Notes under the pieces: generated by a model
The model's input: only the letters and a program-made list of their open reading frames with translations
Database searches by the model: none
What the model was told of the DNA's origin: nothing
Assembly: GCA_020854055.1 (NCBI GenBank)
Contig: JADZGD010000008.1
Coordinates: 1-64,000, forward strand
Origin: Bryobacterales bacterium
Lineage (GTDB): Bacteria; Acidobacteriota; Terriglobia; Bryobacterales; Bryobacteraceae
Direction: 5' to 3'
DNA length: 64,000 nt
In this document: piece by piece, positions 1-9,137 of the stretch
How the letters are laid out: each line of letters opens with the position of its first letter
Numbering within the stretch: position 1 is the stretch's first letter
Position numbers and translations under genes: made by a program

Positions 1-1453
1 AGGCCGTCTCGGTGGGCTGAAACAGCAAAATATCGGCAAAGTGCCGCCCCCCGTCGTTCATGAAGGCCAGCCGCCGGGTGTAGTCGGCGTAATGGTGGAA
101 GTACTTCCAGTAAGGCTGGTGGAAAAACCAGTCGCTCGGGAACTCGATGCGTGTGGCGTTGTAATTGAAGGCGTGCGGCACGAACAGGTTCGTTCCCCAG
201 ACGGCGAGCATGTTGGTACCCAGGCGCATCTTCTGCATATCGAGGTAGGACTCACCGCCCTGCACTCCCTGGTTCTCCACGACAAAGCGGGTGTTTCGAA
301 AATGGGCTACCGAGGCGGAGACCTTCAAATCACGCGGCCAGCGTCCAAGATCGTGGAGTGAATCGACGCCGGGCCAGGGCCAGGCACGCATGATCCGCTG
401 CAGATCGCCGTCGGAGAATGCCTCGGCCATCAGACTCTCTTCCCAGACGTGGCCGGAGAGTTTGATGTTGTGGCGCTCACACCAGTCGCCAACCTGCTTC
501 ATGTAGCTCCGGGTGTAGAGTTCGCTCACCACGTCCATGTAGTCGCAGCGCACCTTCGGGGTGATTTTCCCGCCATCGAACATCAGCACGGGCAGGTGAG
601 GGCGCAGGTCATAGCCCTTCATTTTCCGGAACGTTTCAAACAACAGCGGCGTCCAGGCGATCCGCCGTCCGTAGTCACCCTCGTGATCGCTGTAAAAGCT
701 ATCGATGGTGGTGCCGAATGCCTCGGGCGCGAGTTTGTAATACTTTTCGTGAACCAGTTGGAGCCAGGTGCGGATGGCATCGTGGCTCATCAGATCCACC
801 AAGCCGCCGTCACGACCCTGGCTGGGCTCAAGATAAAAGGCCATCAGGCGCCACTTGCCGGCCGGGGCATTCCAGGTGACCGCGCCACTGGCAGGATCGC
901 CGGCAACCAGCTTCATCGAGTCGCCATCCAACTGTCCTGGGCCGAGGACCTTGGCCGCGATCGCGAACTGGAAGTGGGTGAGGCCGGTGATGGATAGCGT
1001 GGCCGGTCCCTCGGCCTCTTTCTCCTGAAACCAGAGGCTGCGCATGCGAAAGTCGGGGTTACTGGCGATGACACGGCTGCCGAGGCCCGGACTCCAGGGA
1101 TCGCGCGCTTCACCGCCCGGCCATTCGTATTCGTCGATCAGGCCGAACAGGAAGCCGCGTTTGCGGGCCGATTCGATGCCCGATTTCACGATGGAGAAGT
1201 ACTCGCTGGAAAGATAGGGCGTCTGCAGGCCGGTGCGGTTATGGACGTAGGCGCCGTAGACGTGCTGATCGACCATCTCGGCGATCTGGCGGTCCACTTC
1301 CTTCGCGTCGAGAACTCCGTTCCAGAACCAGAACGGGCGGACCGAATAAGTCTTGGGAGGGTCCTGGAACTGCTGGAACAGGCCGGCGGGACCGGCACAG
1401 GCGGGGACCAGGCAGACCAGAAAAGAGATTAAGAGCTTGATTGCTTTTTCCAT
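1..1453 (-). CDS. GH106-like glycoside hydrolase (alpha-L-rhamnosidase-like), 3' end outside window
   Basis: The minus-strand frame is open from an ATG at 1453 to the window edge, about 484 codons, so the C-terminus is missing. The first 20 residues (MEKAIKLLISFLVCLVPACA) form a signal peptide, so the enzyme is exported. The mature protein opens with an aromatic RPFWFWNG segment, followed by a TIM-barrel-like region with the segments DEYEWPGG, DSFYSDHEGDYG and GHVWEESLMAE. This pattern is seen in GH106-like enzymes, which remove terminal rhamnose from plant or microbial polysaccharides. The family call rests on remembered motif style, and substrate specificity cannot be read from the sequence. 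The next genes in the same direction are a URO-D-like enzyme and a DUF1080 protein, both common in polysaccharide-degrading acidobacteria. A different large glycosidase family remains possible. Confidence 0.62.
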   Translation of the reverse strand, partial: MEKAIKLLISFLVCLVPACAGPAGLFQQFQDPPKTYSVRPFWFWNGVLDAKEVDRQIAEMVDQHVYGAYVHNRTGLQTPYLSSEYFSIVKSGIESARKRGFLFGLIDEYEWPGGEARDPWSPGLGSRVIASNPDFRMRSLWFQEKEAEGPATLSITGLTHFQFAIAAKVLGPGQLDGDSMKLVAGDPASGAVTWNAPAGKWRLMAFYLEPSQGRDGGLVDLMSHDAIRTWLQLVHEKYYKLAPEAFGTTIDSFYSDHEGDYGRRIAWTPLLFETFRKMKGYDLRPHLPVLMFDGGKITPKVRCDYMDVVSELYTRSYMKQVGDWCERHNIKLSGHVWEESLMAEAFSDGDLQRIMRAWPWPGVDSLHDLGRWPRDLKVSASVAHFRNTRFVVENQGVQGGESYLDMQKMRLGTNMLAVWGTNLFVPHAFNYNATRIEFPSDWFFHQPYWKYFHHYADYTRRLAFMNDGGRHFADILLFQPTETA

Positions 1454-1490
1454 CTTAAACCGCCACGATGGCACATACGCCCGGATTGCG

Positions 1491-2555
1491 TCAATCAAAG
1501 CGGCCGTACTCGTGTACGGCGCGATACATGGCCTCAACGTTCGCCGTCGGCGTGTTGATCTGAAGATTGTGGCACGAGGCGACTACGTAGCCTTTACCGC
1601 CACGAAAAATCCCGATATTCTCGCGCACCTGACGGCTGACGTCTTCCGGCGTGCCGAAGGGCAGAGTGTCCTGATTGTCGATACCGCCGTGAAAGACGAC
1701 CTTGGAACCGAAGTCGGAGGCCAGTCCTTCGCGTTCCATGCCCTTGCACTTCCATTGAACGGGATTGAGTACGTCGATGCCGATCTCGACCAGGTCAGGC
1801 AGCACCGGGCGGATCGCGCCGTCGTCGTGGTGGAAGACGCGCGCCCCGTAGGAATGCGCCAGGTCGATCATTTTCTTCAGCCAGGGCTTGACGCGCTGGC
1901 GGAAGACAGTGGGGCTCATCAACAGGGAGCGCTGGGTGCCAAGGTCTTCGGCGACGTAGATGAAGGTCACCAGGTCGCCGGCAATCTCGAGCGCGCGCCT
2001 GGCCAGATCGGCGTGGACCTCGTAGATCCGCTCCATGACCGCGTCGACGAACTCGGGAAACATCACCAGGTCTTCGAGCGCCCGATCCATACCGCGAAGG
2101 CGGCAGTACAGATAAAACGGCTCGTAGGAGGCGCCGACGATGGGGTGATCCTTCCAGGCGAGACACTGCTCGCGGTAACCGGAGAAATCCCACTCGTCCG
2201 CCTTGGGCCATGGGAAGCCGTCCAGATCGGACACCGAAGTAAACGGGCCAAGAGGCGGGTTGGCCGCCTCATCGTAGTAGCCCTCGCCGTCCAGATAGGG
2301 AATCTTAATCGTGTCGATGTGCCAGACGCTGAACAGCGAAGGCATGTGCCAGGTGGTTTCGGTCGCCTCGGGGTGAGGCGGCGCAAGGAAAATGCACTTG
2401 TCGATTCCCAGCGCGTTCCACATCTCGGGTTCGTTTTGGCACTGGAGGTCGGCAATCAGACGAGCGGTGATCTCGCCCGTGCCCCAGTAATCACACGGCA
2501 CACGGTCTATGGGGCGGCCGTCCAGCATCGCCAGCCATCGCTCACGGGCAGTCAT
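1491..2555 (-). CDS. URO-D family protein (MtaA/CmuA/HemE-like)
   Basis: This is a 354-residue cytoplasmic protein of the uroporphyrinogen decarboxylase superfamily. It starts MTARERWLAMLDGRPIDRVP, the usual opening of the MtaA/CmuA branch (cobalamin or C1 methyltransferases and catabolic relatives). An upstream in-frame start at 2594 would add 13 residues that do not look like the family, so 2555 is preferred. C-terminal landmarks are FHHDDGAIRPVLPDLVEIG, GIDVLNP, HGGIDNQDTLPFG and VASCHNLQ. It is unlikely to be the heme-pathway HemE, because no heme genes are nearby and the sequence is of the catabolic type. It lies 37 bases downstream of the start of the GH106-like gene's neighbour region and shares its strand, so a role in processing a sugar-linked methyl or methoxy group is possible but unproven. 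Confidence 0.75.
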   Translation of the reverse strand: MTARERWLAMLDGRPIDRVPCDYWGTGEITARLIADLQCQNEPEMWNALGIDKCIFLAPPHPEATETTWHMPSLFSVWHIDTIKIPYLDGEGYYDEAANPPLGPFTSVSDLDGFPWPKADEWDFSGYREQCLAWKDHPIVGASYEPFYLYCRLRGMDRALEDLVMFPEFVDAVMERIYEVHADLARRALEIAGDLVTFIYVAEDLGTQRSLLMSPTVFRQRVKPWLKKMIDLAHSYGARVFHHDDGAIRPVLPDLVEIGIDVLNPVQWKCKGMEREGLASDFGSKVVFHGGIDNQDTLPFGTPEDVSRQVRENIGIFRGGKGYVVASCHNLQINTPTANVEAMYRAVHEYGRFD

Positions 2556-2607
2556 AATCTCAATCTTATTATCGGATGCCGGAAACGGCTGCACAAAACC
2601 GGACCGG

Positions 2608-3243
2608 CTACCGAACCTCCCTTATCCGGATATTGCGGAACATGATCAGAGCGGAACGGTCGTGTAACTGGAGTCCGATGGGCCCAAACTTCGGGCGGTT
2701 GGGATCGCCGGGATTCGCCGCCACCAATTGTCCGTTGACCAGCACGCGGATCATGTTGGCGCGAACCTGAATTTCCATGTGGTTCCAGTCGTTCAGCTTC
2801 TCGACGCCGAGTTTGGCGCGCTCAAACAGATAGATGCTTCCGGTGCCGTACTCTTTGACATTGGGTTCGTTCAGTATCTGGATTTCGTAGCCGAGGTGCG
2901 AGGGAGTCCGATTCGGATCCCACTGCGGCGTGTCGATGGACCACTTACCGCGCGAAGGGTCGTGGAAGGAGACGCCGCTGTTGCCGCCGTAGCGGGTCCA
3001 GTAATCCAGTTGCAGATCGAACTGGCCATACTCCTTATTGGTATACAGCCAGGACTGGTGGGCCAGCTTCTCTTTGAGATCACGTTGTCCGAGCAGGGTG
3101 CCGTCGCTCATCACGGTCCAGATGCCGGTGCCGACGGATTCCCAGCCATCAAGGTTTTCGCCGTTAAACAGCGGCCTCCAGGGGCCGGGTGTGGCCGCGA
3201 CGGCGAGCGTACCCGCCAGCACGGCAAACAGAATTACTCTCAC
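2608..3243 (-). CDS. secreted DUF1080 (3-keto-disaccharide hydrolase-like) protein
   Basis: The protein has about 211 residues with a hydrophobic signal peptide ending near AVAA. The mature part reads PWRPLFNGENLDGWE, the signature opening of DUF1080 (a concanavalin-like fold, PF06439). Later hallmarks are FDLQLDYWTRYGGNSGVSF, GYEIQILNE, WNHMEIQVRANMIRVLVNG and IGLQLHD. Members are secreted and act on sugars, and some hydrolyse 3-keto-glycosides. The start is a GTG. The one at 3243 is preferred because GGTGAGG lies nine bases upstream (3253-3259) and it gives a clean signal peptide; a GTG at 3258 is the alternative. It ends 52 bases before the URO-D gene, so the two are probably co-transcribed. 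Confidence 0.85.
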   Translation of the reverse strand: MRVILFAVLAGTLAVAATPGPWRPLFNGENLDGWESVGTGIWTVMSDGTLLGQRDLKEKLAHQSWLYTNKEYGQFDLQLDYWTRYGGNSGVSFHDPSRGKWSIDTPQWDPNRTPSHLGYEIQILNEPNVKEYGTGSIYLFERAKLGVEKLNDWNHMEIQVRANMIRVLVNGQLVAANPGDPNRPKFGPIGLQLHDRSALIMFRNIRIREVR

Positions 3244-3318
3244 CCAAATTAGCCTCACCCAAGGAATTCTAGCAGAGCCAGGGCGCGCTGCCCGGAGCGG
3301 GGCAGCGCGCGCTTCGAC

Positions 3319-3903
3319 TCAGGCGGCTTTCGGCGCGGGAATGGGAATCACCTGATGGGGCTTCAACCGCCGGCCTGGCGCAAGCGGTTCACAGGGCCGG
3401 ATGCGCCGATCCATTTCCCTGGTGGAGCCATGGAAGTACTCTTCGATCGGGTACAACCCGTAGGGTTGCAACTCGCGGAACACACGGCCGAGTTTCGCCT
3501 CGATGCGGTAAACCTCATGGAAGAACACGCCGCGCTGGATCTGGAGGCGGCGGCAGCATAGCCGCCATTCGGCGCCGAGCAGGTGGTAAGCGCTGAAGAT
3601 CCGATACTCATTAGTGTTCAACGCGCGTTTGGAAACCAGCAGAAAGTCGGCTGCGTACTCTTCGTCCTTGCGTCCCCAGGAAAAGCGGTAATCCCGGCCG
3701 CCGGTGTACTCCAGACTGGTGCGCGTATAGGAGGCACCCCGGGCGACCGATAGGCGGAAGCGGCTGACGCAGCGGCGGAAGATCGCCCGCAATACACACA
3801 GGCACGGCGCCATGGCATGGCGAGCCAACAGCAGGCCGGTCCCACGGCATTGCGTACAACGGGGGTTGGCAAGACCCAGGGTTTCTGATCGGTTCCAATT
3901 CAT
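3319..3903 (-). CDS. hypothetical protein, Cys-rich N-terminus and HTH-like C-terminal half
   Basis: The product is 194 residues and I do not recognise a named family. Near the N-terminus, CTQCRGTG resembles half of a DnaJ-type zinc knuckle, and CLCVLRAIFRRC may supply the other ligands. The middle (SAYHLLGAEWRLCCRRL, then GVFFHEVYRIEAKLGRVFREL) looks like a helix-turn-helix or sigma region 4-like segment, ending LYPIEEYF. This suggests a nucleic-acid-binding regulator, which is inference. The start at 3903 follows a purine-rich GAGAGAAGAGAG stretch; an in-frame ATG at 3936 is less likely. It is transcribed divergently from the small HTH gene at 4189, across an AT-rich region with facing promoters. 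Confidence 0.7.
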   Translation of the reverse strand: MNWNRSETLGLANPRCTQCRGTGLLLARHAMAPCLCVLRAIFRRCVSRFRLSVARGASYTRTSLEYTGGRDYRFSWGRKDEEYAADFLLVSKRALNTNEYRIFSAYHLLGAEWRLCCRRLQIQRGVFFHEVYRIEAKLGRVFRELQPYGLYPIEEYFHGSTREMDRRIRPCEPLAPGRRLKPHQVIPIPAPKAA

Positions 3904-3964
3904 ATCTTTTTTCTCTCTCTTCTCTCCCGGCGGCACTCGAAGTTGCCGTCGTTGTTCAGTGCCA

Positions 3965-3992
3965 ATGGTAGTTAAACATGAAATAATGTCAA
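3965..3992 (-). promoter_or_regulatory. putative sigma-70 promoter of the 3319-3903 gene
   Basis: On the minus strand TTGACA (3992-3987) is followed after 16 bases by TACCAT (3970-3965). The -35 is perfect and the -10 matches 4 of 6. A start site near 3957 would leave a leader of about 55 bases before the ATG at 3903. The motif TGAAATAATG (3979-3988) overlaps the -35 and spacer. Confidence 0.45.
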
Positions 3993-4115
3993 TAAAATAA
4001 CCTGGTATTTGTACTAATGCAGGAATGGACTATTTGTGGGCTACGATGCTAACAGATTGTACATGAATGACTTGCAAGAATTTGATGAAACTCATAAAAA
4101 GATTGCATTATTTCA
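3979..4115. promoter_or_regulatory. inverted pair of TGAAATAATG motifs between divergent genes
   Basis: TGAAATAATG occurs at 3979-3988 and its exact reverse complement CATTATTTCA at 4106-4115. One copy overlaps the -35 of the minus-strand promoter. The other sits at the predicted start of plus-strand transcription. The stretch from about 3955 to 4140 is conspicuously A/T-rich compared with its GC-rich flanks. An operator shared by the two genes is a reasonable inference, possibly bound by one of their products. Confidence 0.4.
4072..4100 (+). promoter_or_regulatory. putative promoter of the small HTH gene
   Basis: TTGCAA (4072-4077), a 17-base spacer, then TAAAAA (4095-4100). Each box matches 4 of 6 consensus positions. 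A start near 4107 would place the AT-rich sequence upstream of 4189 in the leader and supports an ATG start at 4189 over 4036. A weaker alternative is TTGCAT/TACTAT at 4103-4130. Confidence 0.35.
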
Positions 4116-4188
4116 AAATGGTGGTACTATTTCAGTTACTGAACCGCCTCTATTTCCACGAGGAATCGGACAGGACAGGCCACTGACC

Positions 4189-4452
4189 ATGTATTTCGAA
4201 GTTCTTCATACCCGGCTGATCGCCGTCATCAGGAACCGGGTCCGCAACGGAGAGATGAGTGAGCGGAGCCTCGCCCGGCTGGCGGGAATCTCTCAACCGC
4301 ACATGCACAACGTGTTGAAGGGCGCGCGATCGCTCTCCGCCGGAACCGCGGATGTCATTCTGCGTTCGCTACGGATCAGCCTCCTCGACCTGATCGAGGA
4401 CGAGGAGCGGCGCGCTCAGGCGCGGGAACGGGACTCGATCACTTCGGTATAA
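4189..4452 (+). CDS. small XRE-like helix-turn-helix protein
   Basis: This is an 87-residue protein that is mostly one DNA-binding domain. ERSLARLAGISQPHMHNVLK is a clear helix-turn-helix, followed by GTADVILRSLRISLLDLIE as in XRE/Cro-type repressors. The ATG at 4189 is chosen because the HTH begins soon after it and AGGACAGG lies about ten bases upstream. The frame is open back to 4036, but that part is AT-rich, carries promoter-like boxes and does not look like protein. The 3' end overlaps the convergent glycosyltransferase by 37 bases. It faces the 3319-3903 gene across a shared control region and may regulate it and itself. Confidence 0.72.
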   Translation: MYFEVLHTRLIAVIRNRVRNGEMSERSLARLAGISQPHMHNVLKGARSLSAGTADVILRSLRISLLDLIEDEERRAQARERDSITSV

Positions 4453-5576
4453 GTGGAGAGCACCTCGCGGGCGGTGCGGTCCCAACTGAACTTGCCAAAC
4501 TGCTCGAGACCCTTCTGAACGAGGCTCTGCCGCAATTGGTCATCGAGCAGGACCTCGCGCATGCCGCGGGCAATGTCGAATACGTTGTCGGGTTTGACGA
4601 TCATCGCGGCGTTGCCCACCACTTCGGGCAGCGAACTGGCGCCGGAAGTCACCACCGGGGTACCGCTGCCCATGGCTTCCAGGGGAGGAAGTCCGAAGCC
4701 CTCATACAGGGAAGGAAAAACGAACGCCGCGGCCGCTTCATAGAAGATGCGCAGGGTGTCGAATGGCACGAAACCAAGAAAGCGGACGGCGCTCTGCATG
4801 CGGGTCTGGATGACGGCGCGCCGCACGGCGGGATACTTGGAGATTTCGTCGCCGATGATGATCAGGCGCAGGTCATGGAATTCAGGGTGATTTTCCAGGC
4901 CGCCGCGCAGCACGGCAAATGCCTCCACCAGGCGGGGAATATTCTTCTGCGGGCGAATATTGCCAGCGTAAAGCAGGAACGGCCGGCTGATCTGGTAGCG
5001 TTCCAGCGCACGGCGCATCTCAAACTGGTGGGCGCTGGCGCCAGCGTCGCCGGCGCCGGCACGGAACCGTGGGTCGGGCGCGTTGTAGATACGGCGGATC
5101 CGGGTTGGCGGCACGTTGAACAGTTCGATCGCATCGCGGCGCGTAGCCTCAGAGACGGCCATTACCTGCGCCGCCCGGTTGAGCGTACGCTGCGCGCGGA
5201 ACATACGAAACTGCTTGCGCCCGCCGGAAGAGACGTCGAACAGCAGGGTGCTCATGTCGTGGATGGTGATGACATAGGGCCGCGGCATCAGCAGCGGCGC
5301 GGCGTTGAGCGGAATGTGATAGAGATCGGCGTCGAGTCCGCGCAGGAACAAAGGGTAGGCGATGTGGTCCAGTTGAGAACGGTCGGGACGTCCGTACTCG
5401 CGCGGTTCGAAGTTGGGCGGGAGCGGCGGCAGTTCGTGTATGTCGGCCTGGGCGCCGGTAAGCAGGAAGCGATCTTCCGAATCGAGTTGCCCCAGCGCCG
5501 TCAGCAGATTGCGGATGTAGCTGCCGATTCCGAAATCGCGTATGTGCCGGATGTCCAGTACGATTCGGAAAGGCAT
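4416..5576 (-). CDS. GT4-family glycosyltransferase
   Basis: This is a 386-residue GT-B fold enzyme that transfers a sugar from an activated donor to a glycan or lipid acceptor. The N-terminal half has LDIRHIRDFGIGSYIRNL (glycine-rich acceptor loop) and YVITIHDMS. The C-terminal half has PFLLYAGNIRPQKNIPRLVE and the donor-site EX7E motif in PSLYEGFGLPPLEAMGSGTP. No signal peptide or membrane segment is seen, so it works at the cytoplasmic face. It starts nine bases after glyA and is probably the last gene of rpiB-glyA-GT. Donor and acceptor cannot be told. Its end overlaps the convergent HTH gene by 37 bases. Confidence 0.88.
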   Translation of the reverse strand: MPFRIVLDIRHIRDFGIGSYIRNLLTALGQLDSEDRFLLTGAQADIHELPPLPPNFEPREYGRPDRSQLDHIAYPLFLRGLDADLYHIPLNAAPLLMPRPYVITIHDMSTLLFDVSSGGRKQFRMFRAQRTLNRAAQVMAVSEATRRDAIELFNVPPTRIRRIYNAPDPRFRAGAGDAGASAHQFEMRRALERYQISRPFLLYAGNIRPQKNIPRLVEAFAVLRGGLENHPEFHDLRLIIIGDEISKYPAVRRAVIQTRMQSAVRFLGFVPFDTLRIFYEAAAAFVFPSLYEGFGLPPLEAMGSGTPVVTSGASSLPEVVGNAAMIVKPDNVFDIARGMREVLLDDQLRQSLVQKGLEQFGKFSWDRTAREVLSTYTEVIESRSRA

Positions 5577-5585
5577 TCGGGAAAA

Positions 5586-6866
5586 TCAGGCTCCCACGTC
5601 CGGGTGCTTCCAGGCATACAGCGGAAATGCGCGAGTGAGCTCGCTCACGCGCGTCCTGGCGGCGGCGAGGTTCGATTCCGATGTGTGATCGGAGAGGATC
5701 TGCGCGATGATCGCCGCGACTTCCCTCATCTCGGTTTCGCCGAAACCGCGAGTGGTTACGGCCGGGCTGCCCAGGCGGATTCCGCTGGGATTGAGCGGCG
5801 GGTTGACGTCAAACGGGATGGCGTTCTTATTTGCCGTGATGTAGCCGCGGTCGAGCGCCGTTTCCGCGTCGCGGCCGCGAAGGCCCTTGGCAAAGACGTC
5901 TACCAGCAACAGGTGGCTATCGGTGCCACCCGAGACTACGCGGAAGCCGGCCTCGCTCACGCCGGCGGCAAGCACCTTGGCGTTCGCAGCCAGGCGCTTC
6001 TGATAATCGACAAAGGCCGGCGACATCGCTTCCAGGAAGCAGACCGCCTTGGCGGCGACAATGTGCACCAGCGGGCCGCCCTGCACGCCGGGAAACACCA
6101 TCTTATCGATCGCAGCGGCATACTGCTGGCGACACAGGATGAGGCCGGAACGTGGACCACGCAGGGTCTTGTGCGTGGTGGAGGTGACGATATCGGCCCA
6201 GTCGCAAGGATTCGGATAGAGACCGGCGGCAACCAAGCCGGAGAAGTGCGCCATGTCCACCAGCAGGATGGCGCCCACCAGATCGGCCGCCTCCCGCATC
6301 TTTTTGAAGTCGATGATGCGGGAGTAGGCGCTGGCCCCGGCGATGATCATTTTCGGCTTGTGCTCATCGGCCAGCCGCGCGAGTTCGTCGTAATCGATCC
6401 GTTCATCTTCGCGGCGCACGCCGTAGGGCACCACATGGTAGGTCTTGCCGGAAAAGTTCAGGTGATGGCCATGCGTGAGGTGGCCGCCATGGGCGAGATT
6501 CATGCCGAGGATGGTGTCGCCGGGCTGCAGCACGGCGGCATAGGCGGCCTGGTTGGCCTGGGAGCCGGAGTGCGGCTGGACGTTGGCATGTTCGGCATTG
6601 AACAGCTTTTTCGCGCGGTCGCGAGCCAGATTCTCGACAATGTCGACATACTCGCAGCCGCCATAGTAGCGCTTGCCGGGGTAGCCTTCGGCGTATTTAT
6701 TGGTGAAGACGCTGCCGGCCGCCTCCAGAATCGCCTGGGAGGTGAAATTTTCGCTGGCAATCAGTTCCAAACGCGTGTTCTGGCGATCCAGTTCGCCGCG
6801 GATCGCCTGATACACATCCGGGTCGGCGACCTGTAACGGGCGGGCCATGCTCTCTTGATCCGTCAT
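5586..6866 (-). CDS. glyA: serine hydroxymethyltransferase
   Basis: GlyA (426 residues) converts serine and tetrahydrofolate to glycine and 5,10-methylene-THF in the cytoplasm and feeds one-carbon units to purine and methionine synthesis. Family features in order are LELIASENF near residue 35, [18 protein letters not shown] near 60-75, [18 protein letters not shown], and the PLP-lysine segment [16 protein letters not shown] near residue 230. The length is typical. The ATG overlaps the rpiB stop by four bases, which indicates translational coupling. The purine genes purM and purN, which depend on its one-carbon product, lie 2.5 kb away. Confidence 0.97.
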   Translation of the reverse strand: MTDQESMARPLQVADPDVYQAIRGELDRQNTRLELIASENFTSQAILEAAGSVFTNKYAEGYPGKRYYGGCEYVDIVENLARDRAKKLFNAEHANVQPHSGSQANQAAYAAVLQPGDTILGMNLAHGGHLTHGHHLNFSGKTYHVVPYGVRREDERIDYDELARLADEHKPKMIIAGASAYSRIIDFKKMREAADLVGAILLVDMAHFSGLVAAGLYPNPCDWADIVTSTTHKTLRGPRSGLILCRQQYAAAIDKMVFPGVQGGPLVHIVAAKAVCFLEAMSPAFVDYQKRLAANAKVLAAGVSEAGFRVVSGGTDSHLLLVDVFAKGLRGRDAETALDRGYITANKNAIPFDVNPPLNPSGIRLGSPAVTTRGFGETEMREVAAIIAQILSDHTSESNLAAARTRVSELTRAFPLYAWKHPDVGA

Positions 6867-7333
6867 GCTTTGATTTCCTCTCGTTGCCCGTGGGCGGGGC
6901 GTTCCATTGCGCGAATTTTCTCGATACGGCGCAGGTGGCGGCCGCCATCGAACGGAGCAGCGAGAAACACGTCCACCAGTTTCGCGGCGGCTTCGGCGCT
7001 GGTGGTCCGCTGGCCCAGCGCCAGCACGTTAGCGTCGTTGTGAGCACGCGACAGGCGGACTTCTTCCTCATCCACGGCCAGCACCGCGCGCACGCCGGCC
7101 ACCTTGTTGGCGGCAATCGACATCCCCACGCCGCTGCCACACACCAGCACCCCACGCTCCGAAGCGCCGGAGCTCACAGCACCGGCAACCAGCCTCGCCA
7201 GATCCGGATAGTCGCAGGTGGTTTCAGTTGAAGCGCCATAGTCGGCTACCTGGTGGCCAAGCGATTCCAGGTGCTCTCGAATCCGCTCTTTCAGCGAAAA
7301 TCCGGCATGATCGGCGCCAACGGCGATGCGCAT
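6863..7333 (-). CDS. rpiB: ribose-5-phosphate isomerase B
   Basis: RpiB interconverts ribose 5-phosphate and ribulose 5-phosphate in the pentose phosphate pathway. The 156-residue protein starts [18 protein letters not shown], has [12 protein letters not shown], and the active-site loop [17 protein letters not shown] with the catalytic cysteine. [17 protein letters not shown] follows. The start at 7333 is chosen because [11 protein letters not shown] is the conserved N-terminus; an in-frame start at 7354 would add seven atypical residues. It heads the unit rpiB-glyA-glycosyltransferase and is transcribed divergently from proS with only about 68 bases between. Confidence 0.96.
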   Translation of the reverse strand: MRIAVGADHAGFSLKERIREHLESLGHQVADYGASTETTCDYPDLARLVAGAVSSGASERGVLVCGSGVGMSIAANKVAGVRAVLAVDEEEVRLSRAHNDANVLALGQRTTSAEAAAKLVDVFLAAPFDGGRHLRRIEKIRAMERPAHGQREEIKA

Positions 7334-7401
7334 GGGGAACCTAAATTCTAGCATGCTACAATTCGGTATTCATTCGTCTCACTGCAAGGAACCTGCCCTA
7401 C

Positions 7402-9114
7402 ATGTATTGGAGTAAGCTCTTCATTCCCACTCTGCGCGAAACTCCCGCCGAGGCTGAGGTCATCAGCCATCAACTGCTGCTTCGCGGGGGCTATATCCGG
7501 CAGCTTTCCGCGGGGATCTACAGTTACCTGCTGCCGGCGCAACGTTCGATGCTGAAAATCACCGCCATTGTCCGCGAGGAAATGGACCGTATCGGCGCAC
7601 AGGAATTTCTGCTGCCGGCGCTGCACCCGGCCGAGGTATGGCAGGAATCGGGCCGCTGGGAGTTGATGGGCGACAACATGTTCCGGCTGAAGGACCGCAA
7701 CGGGCGGTGGCTGTGCCTGGGCATGACGCACGAAGAGATTATGACCGTGCTGGCGCGCGGTGAGTTACGCAGCTACAAGCAACTACCCCAGATCTGGTAC
7801 CAGATTCAGACCAAGTTCCGCGATGAGCCGCGGCCGAAATCCGGGCTGATGCGCGTGCGGCAATTCACGATGAAGGACTCTTACTCCTTCGACCTGGACC
7901 CGGCCGGCCTCGATGCCGCCTACGAAAAGCACCGCCGCGCCTACGAACGCATTTTCGACCGCTGCGGGCTGGAGTACCTGACCGTGGAGGCGCACTCGGG
8001 CGCAATGGGCGGCAGCCAGTCGCAGGAGTTCATGGTGGCATCGGACGCCGGCGAGGACCTGGTGGCGCGCTGCAAGAACTGTGGCTATGCGGCCAACCTG
8101 GAGAAGGCCACAAGCGTGGCGCAGGCTCCGGCGGCTGCCGATCCGGAAGGCGATCTGGAGCCGGAAGAGTTCCACACGCCCAATCGCAAGACGATTGCCG
8201 AGGTGGCTGAGTTTACCGGCCTGCCCGAATCGTCACAGATGAAGAGCCTGGTGCTATCCGCCGGAGACCAACGAGTGCTGGCGCTGTTGCGGGGCGACCA
8301 CCAGTTGAGCGAGACAAAGTTCTGCACGGCACTGGGAGTGAAGGAGTTTCGCCCGGCACATCCGGAAGAGATTCACCAGTGGATGGGGGCGGATGCCGGC
8401 TCGCTCGGCCCGGTGGGTATCAACGATCTCCGCATTGTGGCCGACGAGGCGCTGCGGGGGCGCAGAAACATGATCGCGGGCGCCAACCGCAACGACTATC
8501 ACCTGCGCAATGTCACTCCCGGGGAGGACTTTCAGCCCGAGTACTTCGACCTGCGCCAGGCGGCGGCCGGAGATGGGTGTGCCCACTGCGGCGGGACGCT
8601 TGAGCTGGTGAAAGCCGTCGAGATCGGTCACATATTCAAACTCGGCTACAAGTATTCCGAATCGATGGGGTTGCGCGTGCTCAACGAAGCCGGGCAGGAA
8701 GTGACGCCGATCATGGGCTCCTATGGCATCGGCCTGGAGCGCATTCTCAGCACAGCCATCGACCTCTATCACGATAAGGACGGGATTGTGCTGCCGGTGC
8801 CGATTGCGCCGTTCGAGGTGGTGATTACGCCCGTCAATACCAATGACGCCGGACAGAAGGCGGCGGCCGGGAAGCTGTATGGCGAGTTAAAAGCGGCCGG
8901 CCTCGATGTATTGTTCGACGACCGCGACGAGCGTCCGGGAGTGAAGTTCAAGGATGCGGACCTGATTGGAATACCCTACCGCATCACCGTGGGCAAGAAG
9001 CTGCCCCAGGGCCTGGTGGAAGTGGTGGAGCGCAAAGGCAAGGCCTCGGTGGACGTCAAGGTGGAGGAGGTTGCCGCTTTCGTTGCCGCCAAGGTGGGGG
9101 CGGCGAAGGCGTAA
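7402..9114 (+). CDS. proS: prolyl-tRNA synthetase (bacterial type, with editing insertion)
   Basis: ProS (570 residues) charges tRNA-Pro with proline. It starts with the bacterial-type [19 protein letters not shown] and has the class II motif 2 region ([20 protein letters not shown]). A YbaK-like editing insertion between motifs 2 and 3 runs from about residue 230 to 400, with [20 protein letters not shown]. Motif 3 is [12 protein letters not shown]. The C-terminal anticodon-binding domain holds [21 protein letters not shown]. The editing domain indicates correction of mischarged Ala-tRNA-Pro. It is monocistronic, converging on purN with 23 bases between the stops. Confidence 0.98.
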   Translation: MYWSKLFIPTLRETPAEAEVISHQLLLRGGYIRQLSAGIYSYLLPAQRSMLKITAIVREEMDRIGAQEFLLPALHPAEVWQESGRWELMGDNMFRLKDRNGRWLCLGMTHEEIMTVLARGELRSYKQLPQIWYQIQTKFRDEPRPKSGLMRVRQFTMKDSYSFDLDPAGLDAAYEKHRRAYERIFDRCGLEYLTVEAHSGAMGGSQSQEFMVASDAGEDLVARCKNCGYAANLEKATSVAQAPAAADPEGDLEPEEFHTPNRKTIAEVAEFTGLPESSQMKSLVLSAGDQRVLALLRGDHQLSETKFCTALGVKEFRPAHPEEIHQWMGADAGSLGPVGINDLRIVADEALRGRRNMIAGANRNDYHLRNVTPGEDFQPEYFDLRQAAAGDGCAHCGGTLELVKAVEIGHIFKLGYKYSESMGLRVLNEAGQEVTPIMGSYGIGLERILSTAIDLYHDKDGIVLPVPIAPFEVVITPVNTNDAGQKAAAGKLYGELKAAGLDVLFDDRDERPGVKFKDADLIGIPYRITVGKKLPQGLVEVVERKGKASVDVKVEEVAAFVAAKVGAAKA

Positions 9115-9137
9115 GCGGCGCGGAAAATCGGGACTCG

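Noticed and set aside
1353..2645. A 430-codon plus-strand open frame
   Set aside because: It runs antisense to the URO-D gene and has no ribosome site or recognisable domain.
4536..6836. A 766-codon plus-strand open frame
   Set aside because: It is antisense to the glycosyltransferase and glyA and has no family resemblance. High GC keeps opposite frames open.
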